The notes under the pieces were generated by a model. That model was not told the DNA's origin. It saw nothing but the letters and a program-made list of their open reading frames with translations, and searched no databases. A program made the position numbers and the translations under genes. DNA of 64,000 nt from Paragorgia papillata (Eukaryota; Cnidaria; Anthozoa; Scleralcyonacea; Coralliidae): NCBI GenBank assembly GCA_035771165.1, contig JAWNZC010000408.1, forward strand, positions 2,418,001-2,482,000, given 5' to 3'. Below, piece after piece: positions 55,777 through 64,000 of the stretch; the stretch's first letter is position 1; the number at the start of each line of letters is the position of its first letter.

Positions 55777-55779
55777 AAT

Positions 55780-56520
55780 GACTATATGACTATATGACTA
55801 TATGACTATGACCACAACCGCAATCAGAACAAAACCACAACGGCGATCACGACCGCAACTGCAAACACAACGGCAGCCCGATGAAGTCTGATATCAAACA
55901 CCGAGAAGTGTGTTGAAAAACCAAGGCGAAGCCGAGGTTTTTTAATCAACTTCGAGGTGTTTCAAGTAAACTTTTCAGTTCAAACACAACTTTCGATATA
56001 GCTTCTCAATTATGACCATATACTACAACCAATACCATAAGTATAACTACAACTGGAAATCCAACCACGAACACAAGCACAACTCCAAACCCAATTAAAA
56101 TCCCGACCAAAAACCGAACTGCTACCACAACCATCAGTACGACCGCAACCACCACCAGGATCACAACCAAGATCACAACTACAACCCAACCATAATGACA
56201 ACAACTACCTTACTACAACCATATATACAACCGCAACCATCGCCATCAAAATCGCAACCACATCTATGACTACAACCGCGACCACAACAATGACCATGCC
56301 CACTACGAGTCGAACACGACCATAACTACGATCCGCACAGCAACGTCACCGCTCAACCCAAACCGAAGCGACAAATCTAACCAGCATGCACAGCACCGTG
56401 ACTACAGCGACAACCACATGCACTATACCACTATAAGACCACAAGCGGAACCACAACCCTCTTACCCTAGCTAACAAAAACCACAACTGACAACTATGAC
56501 CTATAACCATGACCACAATC
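55780..56520. repeat. (ACNACN) low-complexity tract, part 2, copy 2
   Basis: Continuation of 51880-52025, ending with a CAACCCTC...TAGCTAACAAAAACCACAACTGAC segment that matches copy 1 near 9058-9095. Confidence 0.8.
55896..55963. repeat. Hairpin with a GGCGAAGCC apex
   Basis: The arms AACACCGAGAAGTGTGTTGA and the inverse, TCAACTTCGAGGTGTTT, then AAAAACC/GGTTTTTT around GGCGAAGCC. Inserted in the low-complexity tract. Confidence 0.7.
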
Positions 56521-56524
56521 TTTT

Positions 56525-57112
56525 TTTATTGCCGTTGCTTATTACAAATCTGGAAATAGTTACAACCTTTCTTGGGTCCTACGCTAAGGACCAAATAATT
56601 TCTTCGAAAACACGGTAGTCGCACTACATTTAGCGGGACTAAAACAATCATTAATAAAGCTGTGCCTAGCAAAATCCATTGAATTGAATTGGTATTTTGA
56701 TATTTCATCACTTTCGCGGTGAATATAATAATATATACATGTGAAACATAGAGTTGCTGACTGAACATCGCCAAGCTTCCGCACGTGGAATTATACGATC
56801 CACCATTTCCAAGTCTGTGTTATTATGTGTTCGCATGCAAACATAAACACACATAGGCGTACGGGCAATTTTTTTCAGGGGGGGCGTTAAACCATTTGCC
56901 CCAAAAAAGTCACGCAAGTTGCCCAAATTTTTACGAAACAATCGAAAACAAACGATGGTCATACAATGCACTATAAATATGCTGAAAAACATGTTGCCTA
57001 GCGCGTGACTCAAATCTACTGATTTTATTCTCAAGTTCGACCTCTCGGTTTTCCGATACAACTCCGACAAGTTTCAATTTAATAATTTTTAAAAGTTCAT
57101 TAAAGCCCATAA
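56525..57112. other. Intron 4 sequence, no supported feature
   Basis: Random-looking open frames of up to 120 codons, with no domain. Confidence 0.4.
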
Positions 57113-57419
57113 AGGTGAAGTAATACGAGCAACAAATTGCTACAACATTGTTGTGTTGCAAGTTGAATAGCGTTGCATGTATTATACCACCTACCTCAAA
57201 CATTGTCACGCAACAATGATTGTGTTGCAAGCAAGCATGTTGCAGCAAGTAGAACTGGAGTCTACTTTTTTCAACAATTTTTTTCAACTTTCAACAAAAT
57301 CATCGTTGCGTAACAATGTTTAAGGTGGGGGTTAATACGTGCAACAACGCTTTTCAACTTGCAACGCAACAATGTTGCATTGCAAGTTGAAGAAAAATGT
57401 TGCCCGTATTACCTCACCT
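57113..57419. mobile_element. TIR element, 307 bp, AGGTGAGGTAATACGGGCAACA ends
   Basis: The left end AGGTGAAGTAATACGAGCAAC and the right end, the inverse GTTGCCCGTATTACCTCACCT, are flanked by TAA on both sides (57110-57112 and 57420-57422). An internal AGGTGGGGGTTAATACGTGCAACA is a further copy of the end. A TAA duplication points to PIF/Harbinger. No coding capacity. Confidence 0.8.
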
Positions 57420-57761
57420 TAAGTGCCTTGCATGCATGTTGCGTTTTAGAAACTTTTAATTTTCAACTCACTAAGCACTCTTTGTAATTCATGACATTTG
57501 GTCAACAGCATGAGAGGAAGGGAAAAAATTGTGTGATTACGTACATGAATGAAATTTCTACAAGACCACAATGCTTCTCGGGATTGAGAATGAAAAATTT
57601 CAAAATTTTGACAAAAATAAAGCTATTGTTTAGTGACTAACCGACAGTAAGGTAATATATCCCCTAAGTAAACACAAAAATACTGAGATAGCCTAGAAAT
57701 CAAGATTTTTGTTCTTTTCATACATTTTGAGATAAAGGAATCGAATCAAATTTTACTATAG

Positions 57762-57995
57762 GGTTCAGACGGAAATCCGACGAAATGGTTACCGATACGA
57801 ATGCAACCACCAAACGATCCATATTGGGCCTTTAAGTCGGATCAGGGAAGTGAGCCATTGTACCTTAGCAGCGATGGAAATGGAAACATGCAGCTTAAAA
57901 GAGCTAATACAACCGATCGTGGTTTTCTACCACCAAAGTATAACCCTTTCATTGATCCAGCCTTGCTCTTTAGAGCAATTGAGCCACCGGTTTGA
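57762..57995 (+). CDS. Gene copy 2, exon 5 (terminal)
   Basis: Acceptor ttttactatag, phase 0. Residues 123-199: GSDGNPTKWLPIRMQPPNDP, YWAFKSDQGSEPLYLSSDGN, GNMQLKRANTTDRGF, LPPKYNPFIDPALLFRAIEP and PV, with a stop at 57993-57995. This is the most conserved part of the family. Of 77 residues, about 62 match copy 1, and changes are often conservative (E/D, V/K, Q/K). An AATAAA occurs at about 58217. The protein is probably soluble and cytosolic or leaderless-secreted; the function is unknown. Confidence 0.8.
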   Translation, partial: GSDGNPTKWLPIRMQPPNDPYWAFKSDQGSEPLYLSSDGNGNMQLKRANTTDRGFLPPKYNPFIDPALLFRAIEPPV

Positions 57996-58915
57996 ACTTA
58001 ACTGACACTATATGCAACTTAATCTATGCAAGTTTTGTAGTTCTATATAGGTTCCTCAGGTCAATGGCCAACAGTTATAATGGATATCCCTGCAGACACA
58101 GGATAAATAAGAGTGAAATGGCCGGGGGGTAGGTTCAGTAACGTATTATTCTTGTGATAAATTCACTGTGGCGGACAAAATTAATGAGCCGCCCAAAGAC
58201 AAAATCCCAATGTAACAATAAAACGGAAACTAGCTTTCCAGAATGTCCGGAAGAAATCCTGTTTTACGACGAAATTCCTCGGTTATGAAAGAGTTTTTGG
58301 AAAGAACCTATTGAACTGCCTTCAAACACCCTTGTTATATATGTCTTAATGCAATTTCTTGGTTTGCACTTGACGTCATGGCGGCCATGTTGGAGGAACT
58401 TTTTCAAAAGAATGTCATTAGCAGCTATAATTGTATTTGGAATATGTTTTCCTCCAACATAACCGCCGTTTCTTTGTCTTCTATATAAATCTCAAGGGAT
58501 TGATTGCAAACCACCACAATACTCACAAAATAATAGTGAAATAAACTAGAAATCAAAATCTTTGATGTTTTTATACACTTTGAGATACAGGAATTAAAAT
58601 CAAATGTAACACTTCTAATCTAATGGAACTCTATTGGATTCTAAATACATTACGCGAAAGTTGTGGAAACTTTCAAAATAAAACTTTAAAAAAAAAGCGG
58701 AAATATAGGCGGCTCATAAATTTAGACCACCAGACAGTGTATTTTTTAAAAATATACTTAAATTCGTGTTAGGCAATTATTGTAGATGAACTTCATGTTT
58801 TTAATTATTGCATATATTACACATATTAAATTCGTGTGTTATTACGATTAGTGTTTATTTGCGTTTAGTATATTATGGCTCGGGGGATTATATTAAACAC
58901 TTATTTACTGGCACC
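57996..58915 (+). repeat. Duplicated 3' flank of the gene
   Basis: About 900 bp matching 12159-13076 at about 90 percent or more, including GATCAATACT-free AT-rich UTR-like sequence, a CATGGCGGCCATGTTGGAGGA palindrome-like motif and the end TATTATGGCTCGGGGGATT. The duplication ends near here. Confidence 0.8.
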
Positions 58916-59045
58916 GCTATTACCTAAATGAGTAGGATCGCGCTTCGTGTGCCAGCACCAGACTGGTCTGCCAGAGGGAAACAGTGCATGTTTTGTGGCC
59001 CCGAGACTGCCGTTGTTTCCCGAGGCGAAGCCGAAGGCAACAACT

Positions 59046-59149
59046 GTTATGTTTGTATTCGGCACGCCATGTTGGTAACAAAGACAATGTATATTTATTC
59101 AAATAATGCTTTTCAGCATACATAATTATGCATACATTATGCATACATT
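59046..59149 (-). repeat. Possible 3' LTR of the minus-strand Gypsy element
   Basis: On the minus strand AAGGAAAGGGAGA, a polypurine-like tract, is followed by TGTAATGTATGCATAATG, and the stretch ends ACATAACA. Start and end fit an LTR of about 104 bp, but I see no 5' partner near 62000, so the call is tentative. Confidence 0.35.
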
Positions 59150-59316
59150 ACATCTCCCTTTCCTTACTTCAACCTGATGGTAACAATTAATAAATGTAAC
59201 TAACAGCAACGAATAATATAAGGACTGTTCGCAAATGTTAGATTTTAAAAGTCACAGTTATTATTTATTGTTTATTAAATAATCTGGTGGTTTACTTGTC
59301 TGTCCAGATCTTGTTG

Positions 59317-60339
59317 TTACAGGATTAGGCCGCGAATCGTTGATTCTTTGACTAGACTGTCCAACTTGATCTTTAGCTTTTGTTTTGATACTGCTTGCGG
59401 TGGACTCTTAAGATTTACTGGAATGCAGGTAACGGCGGTTTCTTCGATACTTTCGTCCTTGTTCACTTTCAATGACATATACGATCTCGGTGAGTGGTGC
59501 TTGTGCAGGACATTTGCAGGAATCCACCTCTCTCCATGTTTCATCTGAACTGTCTCACCAGGCTGGAGTGACGGTAGCTCTTTTCCACTGCGCTTGTCGT
59601 AATACTGCTTTTGTTTCCCCTTTTGTTTCTTAAGGATTCGCTGAAACTCTTCTGATGCTTGAGGTTTCAGAAGTGGTGCTGTTGTTGGAAGACTTGTTTT
59701 CAGTCTGCGACCCATCATAAGTTGCGCTGGGGACAGATTAATTTCTTCAATTGGGGTGTTTCGATAGTTCATCATCGCTTTGTATGGATCTTTAGCTTTC
59801 TTGAAAAGACGTTTCACTGTCTGCACTGCTCTCTCTGCTTCGCCGTTTGCTTGCTGGTAATGAGGACTTGATGTTGTGTGGGTGAAACCATAGTTCTTCG
59901 AAAACTCTGTGAATTCTTTAGAGATGAATTGTGGCCCATAGTCACTCACTACTTGATCTGGTATACCATATCTGGAAAACTGACTTTGGAGGTAACTGAT
60001 AACATTCATGCTGCTTAGGTTACCCAGTTTGACAATTTCGATCCACTTTGAGTAATAGTCAACACATAATAGATAGTGTGTCTTGTTATGTTCAAATAGA
60101 TCCACGCCAATCTTTGCCCATGGTCGGTCTGGAATCTTGTTGGCAGTCATAGACTCTCTTGCTTGAGCTTTCTGGTATTGGCTGCAAATTTGACACTTTG
60201 ATACCTTATCTTCAATTTGGCTTGCCATACCTGGCCAGTAGAGGAGGTCTCTTGTACGTTGTTTGCATTTCACCACCCCTTGATGTGATTCATGTATCAT
60301 TTCTAACATCTGAGATCTGAGGGATTTAGGACTGAACAA
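59317..60339 (-). CDS. Integrase of the minus-strand Gypsy element
   Basis: 340 codons. The zinc-binding end has HESHQG (16-21) and CQICSQ (49-54). The core carries D80 (IGVDLFE), D133 (VVSDYGPQF) and E169 (NGEAERAV), with 35 residues between D133 and E169, the D,D35E pattern of retroelement integrases. The C-terminal part has the LSPAQLMMGRR motif and a basic tail. It inserts element cDNA into chromosomal DNA. The frame is intact from the zinc-binding domain on but separated from the RT by a broken stretch. It resembles the K02A2.6-type pol family. Confidence 0.9.
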   Translation of the reverse strand: MFSPKSLRSQMLEMIHESHQGVVKCKQRTRDLLYWPGMASQIEDKVSKCQICSQYQKAQARESMTANKIPDRPWAKIGVDLFEHNKTHYLLCVDYYSKWIEIVKLGNLSSMNVISYLQSQFSRYGIPDQVVSDYGPQFISKEFTEFSKNYGFTHTTSSPHYQQANGEAERAVQTVKRLFKKAKDPYKAMMNYRNTPIEEINLSPAQLMMGRRLKTSLPTTAPLLKPQASEEFQRILKKQKGKQKQYYDKRSGKELPSLQPGETVQMKHGERWIPANVLHKHHSPRSYMSLKVNKDESIEETAVTCIPVNLKSPPQAVSKQKLKIKLDSLVKESTIRGLIL

Positions 60340-60681
60340 TTACTTTGTTTCCATTGAAAAGAAGGCCATCGACACAGGAAATTTCATCTTTACATGTCCA
60401 ATTCTGCTTGATCTCTACCTGTGCATTATCTTTCTTTGGCCATCCATTAAGAACTGCTTCTTGAACTGCTTGCATCACTGAATCCTCTCAAGTGGCTTTC
60501 TGGAATTCTTTGTATTTTTCAGGTGATATTGGCAAATGAGCTGTGAGGTGAACTTCGTTGACTTCGAATTCTTGCAACAATGTCTCTTTCGTGTCATTCA
60601 GGTAATTTCTGCTAAGGGCATCAGCTATGTGCATCTCTTTTCCAGGTTTGTAGACAATCGTTTAATCATAGCGTTGAAGAG
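60340..60681 (-). pseudogene. Gypsy RNase H-integrase linker (broken)
   Basis: Minus-strand pieces such as KEMHIADALSRNYLN and a stretch near 60400-60600 continue the RNase H, but stops (for example at about 60346, 60488 and 60665) interrupt it. Confidence 0.6.
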
Positions 60682-61632
60682 CTAAGAGCATCTTCTGTAG
60701 ACGGAGTGGTGCTTGATTTGATGGAGAGGTTTTGCGAATATATATTCCAAGGGTTTGTGAGCTGACTCAACAACTACTTGCTTTCCAAACAGGAACTGGT
60801 GAAACTTGTTAGTGCCAAAGACAATGGCCAAAGTCTGTTTTTCAATCTGTGCATATTTCTGTTGTGTTGGTGTCAATGCTCGGGAAGCATATGCAACTGG
60901 CTTATTTTCTTGGTAAATAACTGCTCCAAGTCCTGTCGAACTTGCATCTACTGACAGGGTTACAGGCTTCTTAGGGTCATAGTAACTTAGGACAGGAGTA
61001 CTTGTTGCCATCATCTTGAGTTGCTCAAAGCTGTCGTGTTGTTGCTTTTCCCAATGCCATGCTGTGTCCTTTTCCAGCAATTTTCTTAGTGGAGCACTGA
61101 CATCAGGCATATTGGGCAAAAACTTTGCAAGGTACTGGATAAATCCTAGGAATGTTCTTAATTCCCTTGTGTTGGATGGCTGGTTCATGGCTTGTACAGC
61201 TCTTATTTTCTCAGGATCTGGATTGAGACCATCCTTGGTTAGAAGATGACCAACATAAGCAATTTCTTCTTTTCTGATTTGGCATTTCTGGTTTAGCTTT
61301 AGGTTGACTTCTCGGCATCGATCAAGGACTTGCTTTAGCCTTGCATCATGTTCCTGGATATCCCTTCCCCATATCAAAATGTCATCGACTATAGATTCAG
61401 CACCATCAATGTCTTCCAATACTTGGGACATCTTCTTTTGGAATACTTCCGGAGCTGATTTAATTCCAAATGGAAGTCGTGTAAAACGATATCTTCCAAA
61501 AGGTGTGTTAAAAGTGCAGAGTTTTGAACTTGCATCATCTAGCGTAATTTGCCAATATCCTGAGGTGGCATCTAACACGGAGAACACTTTTGCTTCAGGC
61601 ATTTTAGCTACAACTTCTTCAATCGTTTTCAT
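60682..61632 (-). CDS. RT and RNase H of the minus-strand Gypsy element
   Basis: 316 codons. FSVLDATSGYWQI (17-29), RLPFGIKSAPEVFQKKM (52-68) and the catalytic VDDILIWG (82-89) mark the RT. FLGFIQYLAKFLPN follows, then RNase H with LSVDASSTGLGAVI and YAQIEKQTLAIVF. The frame ends where DHKPLE should be (SAHKPLEYIF). The first part of the RT lies in a separate frame at 61674-61928, so one shift separates them near 61640. Confidence 0.9.
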   Translation of the reverse strand: MKTIEEVVAKMPEAKVFSVLDATSGYWQITLDDASSKLCTFNTPFGRYRFTRLPFGIKSAPEVFQKKMSQVLEDIDGAESIVDDILIWGRDIQEHDARLKQVLDRCREVNLKLNQKCQIRKEEIAYVGHLLTKDGLNPDPEKIRAVQAMNQPSNTRELRTFLGFIQYLAKFLPNMPDVSAPLRKLLEKDTAWHWEKQQHDSFEQLKMMATSTPVLSYYDPKKPVTLSVDASSTGLGAVIYQENKPVAYASRALTPTQQKYAQIEKQTLAIVFGTNKFHQFLFGKQVVVESAHKPLEYIFAKPLHQIKHHSVYRRCS

Positions 61633-61673
61633 TGGGTAATGTTCTCTTTATTGCTCGATTTAAATCTCTTGGA

Positions 61674-61928
61674 TCAATACACACTCGAATTTTTTTCTGG
61701 TTTTATTACTGTAACCATACTGTTGACCCAATCTGTAGGCTCTGTTTTCTTGACAACCACACCCGCATCTTCCATTCGCTGTAATTCTTCTTTGATGCAG
61801 TCCTTGAGGGCTAATGGCACTCGCCTTGGTGCATGGACAACCGGGGTAACTGAATGATCAATTTTAATGGTGTGTTCACCAGGCAGACATCCTAGACCAG
61901 TAAATAACTCATCATATCCTTTCAACAT
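61674..61928 (-). pseudogene. RT N-terminal part of the minus-strand Gypsy element
   Basis: 84 codons with FTGLGCLPGEHTIKID, HAPRRVPLALKDCIKEELQR and PTDWVNSMVTVIKPE, the finger region that precedes the LDATSGYW frame. The gag and protease that should lie further right are missing or unrecognisable, so the element is 5'-truncated. Confidence 0.8.
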
Positions 61929-62189
61929 TTCCTCTTGTTCGTCTGGGTTGACTTGGGTGGCAAACAGGGATCGACTTGGTGGTCATGTTGGTTTATAGAG
62001 GTCTCAACTGCATGTACTCTAGATCCATTGCTTGGCATGTATTGGCACTGAATACTGGTGGAGCAGAAATATCAACGACATGAAACTTGACTCACATTTA
62101 ATTCAAGTATACTTTGTACTGTACGTATAGTGTACATATACATAACATATACATACTGATAATCACAATGACAGTACAGCACCATATTC
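61929..62189. other. AT-rich junction
   Basis: Possibly a last remnant of protease coding up to about 62090 (minus strand). No 5' LTR is found. The rest is AT-rich with no feature. Confidence 0.4.
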
Positions 62190-62625
62190 ATACAGTATAT
62201 AATTTGAACAACCTAATATAAAATTTTATCCACTGAATAGTTATAAATGTATCTGATAGTTCTGTTCAAAGCGCCATTAGAGTGGTTCTCTAGCTAGGAT
62301 TCAGTATCCACCTGGCCAGGTAAGCTATCCCGGCTTCGTACAAAAATCTGAATTTTACAAGTTCACTTGACGTGGAACTTGGGGGCATTGTTTAAAATAC
62401 CAATATATGTTACAGTATGTTTTGGAAGCAGCCAGTAAAGATGTATGTATAGGATGTGCCATGTTTAAATTAGCAATACATGTATAAAACGATATGATTT
62501 AAAATACCTATCATTTTTTTGTGTGTCTGTGTGCTTTTCACACATTTTCATGTGTTGCTTCTTAAGTCTATCTTTTTCTGCGCTTACCATAATAGTGGTA
62601 GTCACATGTACGCATTGCGTACCTA
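62190..62625 (-). repeat. Dispersed repeat R1, copy 2
   Basis: Reverse complement of 28637-29110, including the AACAACCTAATATAA...TCCACTGAATAG hairpin half and the GTACGCATTGCGTAC palindrome at its other end. Confidence 0.7.
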
Positions 62626-62756
62626 TTTTTCATTGTTGACGTCAGAGGGAAACAATTGAATCGCTTTGCTAAATCGTCCAAGGAGGCGTTGATTTTGTCG
62701 ACCTCGAGTTTAATCTCTCTTTCAATCTCTTTCCGAATAGTTCGCAAAAATTCCAA
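62626..62756 (-). pseudogene. Coiled-coil coding fragment next to R1
   Basis: Minus strand: EFLRTIRKEIEREIKLEVDK, then INASLDDLAKRFN. A heptad-like charged helix, as in LINE ORF1 or transposon proteins. It is cut off by R1 in the same way as 28533-28636. No family assigned. Confidence 0.4.
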
Positions 62757-62759
62757 CTG

Positions 62760-63687
62760 TTATAGTTGATCAGAATCAGCATTATTATATAAAACCAAGT
62801 AATAAGTCAAAACTAGGGTTAATCACAGAGCAATTCAAATAGCTCCTACAGCCAATATATGATAGCCTGTGTCACAGCCCTAACTCGGTAAGAGTAAGGT
62901 CTGTGAACACTCGAGCGATTGCTTGTTCTTGCATAAATTAAATCCCACGTTTTGGGGGAAATAATTTATGTCACCTTAAAAAATGACGTAGTTTTGTGGT
63001 CACTATACCCACTTTTACATGTTTAAAGCGACAAATATAAGGTAAATCGAAAGACAGAGTCAGTAGTTGGTTTGTAATATGTGTATACTACAGTGGCTGA
63101 TTAGTGCCATCATGATTTTGCGCTCAACTTTCTATTTCTCGAGTTTTTTCTCGACTTTTTTCTCCACTTTTTTCTCGACTGATGCTGACGCTAAAGACAT
63201 AAATTTTAAGCCAACATGGCGGACGATGCAAATACTTCTTTACTATATGCCATTTGTCAGTAATTCGTTGAGTTTAAAGTTTATATGAAATGGTATTAAA
63301 AATAATACTCGTTCAAAAATTTAACACAGACCACTTCAAATGGCTCTCAAGATCATAATAGTTACATTGAATTCACAAATAATTCACCTTTTCTGTTGAA
63401 TTCGATGAAAATAGCATATCGTTTTGATCGCTCAGTGGTAGTAAATCTAAACATTAATTGTAGGAGAAGAGGTGGTAGAGAAGTTTCGTTTAGAAAAGGT
63501 ATGTTAATTTTGGCTAAATTGTTTCTTTTAATTGCTGGGACATGTGACGATTTCATCATGAATGATTTTAGTATACAGGATGAATCAGATGATGATTATT
63601 TATAGTTATTCTGATCGTTATTGCAGTTTATAAAATAAGGTGTTCTCTACGCACGCTCTGATTGGCTGGGCCCCGTGCATTTATAAG
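62760..63687. other. Unannotated stretch
   Basis: Contains three TCGACTTTTTTCTC-like tandem units at about 63139-63180. A 69-codon frame at 63396 has no recognisable domain. Confidence 0.4.
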
Positions 63688-64000
63688 AGTATGAAGATCA
63701 TGAATGACGTAAAATGGCGTGGAGTGGCGTCACCTGATGGGAAAAGTTAGCGAACTTTGACGTCATTTGAACACGAAAGAAGTTGAGTAGATAGCCTTTA
63801 CACTTCTTTCGTGTTCAAATCACGTCAAACGAACCTTTATAAGAGTACATATGCACAGGAGCGGTATGTTTTATTTGTTTCATAAAATATGAAGAAAAAA
63901 AGAAAAGAAAAAAAGTGGGATAGTTTTGAAAGTTCGCTAGCTTTTCCCGCCAGGTGACGCCATTCCACGCCATTTTTACGTCATTCATGATCTTCATACT
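63688..64000. mobile_element. TIR element running to the window end
   Basis: AGTATGAAGATCATGAATGACGTAAA...GCGTCACCTG...GGGAAAAGTTAGCGAACTTT (63688-63760) returns inverted at 63930-64000, ending exactly AGTATGAAG-inverse at the last base. A second hairpin, TGAACACGAAAGAAGT/ACTTCTTTCGTGTTCA (63768-63820), lies inside. The element may extend beyond the window. Confidence 0.75.

Larger units (their letters stand above)
45418..58915 (+). repeat. Segmental duplication, unit 2
   Basis: Partner of 5585-13076. It is about twice as long because of inserts in intron 3 (Penelope relic, MITE A, the 975-bp TIR element) and intron 4 (the 3.6-kb block at 52185-55780 and the TIR element at 57113). Confidence 0.85.

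Noticed and set aside
57801..57995. A stand-alone 64-residue protein starting at the ATG at 57801
   Set aside because: The frame continues upstream to a splice acceptor at 57761 and joins exon 4 in phase, with the same structure in copy 1.
1..64000. CRISPR array, operon, prophage or bacterial defence system
   Set aside because: The tandem repeats are microsatellites without spacers, the genes are spliced, and the mobile elements are eukaryotic.

Overview
The window is AT-rich, gene-poor metazoan DNA with spliced genes, long introns and heavily nested transposable elements. Penelope-like, RTE, CR1/Jockey-like and RLE-type LINEs, two Ty3/Gypsy elements, many TIR/MITE elements and numerous foldback hairpins occur together. 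There are no operons and no bacterial-type genes. A marine invertebrate, most likely a cnidarian such as an anthozoan, fits best. That is an impression from repeat content and not a proven assignment.

The only host gene family I can support is a tandemly duplicated, spliced gene on the + strand. Copy 2 gives a complete model of five exons (32684-32743, 35211-35239, 45497-45645, 51234-51361, 57762-57995). Splice phases agree at all four junctions and the exons total 600 nt, or 199 residues plus stop. Copy 1 has the three matching 3' exons (5711-5853, 8487-8614, 11916-12158). Its 5' exons are missing or lie upstream of the window. The protein has no signal peptide. Its turn-rich, aromatic/Gly-rich strands suggest a beta-trefoil cytokine-like fold (FGF/IL-1 type), but this is inference only. 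The surrounding intron and 3' flank DNA is duplicated too (about 5585-13076 and 45418-58915), so the two copies act as empty-site and filled-site references for several later insertions.

Layout: 1-5700 holds a MITE, a Penelope GIY-YIG relic and a 1.95-kb TIR element with a perfect 8-bp target duplication. 5.7-13 kb is gene copy 1 with a 737-bp TIR element in intron 1 and a 2.46-kb foldback element in intron 2. 13-24.6 kb holds nested hairpins, an RTE fragment between long inverted repeats, a Gypsy element with short LTRs, a GC-rich open frame and a decayed Mutator-like transposase. 24.6-32.6 kb is mostly repeats. 32.7-58 kb is gene copy 2, whose introns hold LINEs, a (GGAGT)n array, a (TAA)-type microsatellite split by an almost intact RLE-type LINE, Penelope RT relics and many TIR elements. 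59-62 kb is a second Gypsy element on the minus strand. 62-64 kb holds a shared repeat and a TIR pair that runs off the window end.
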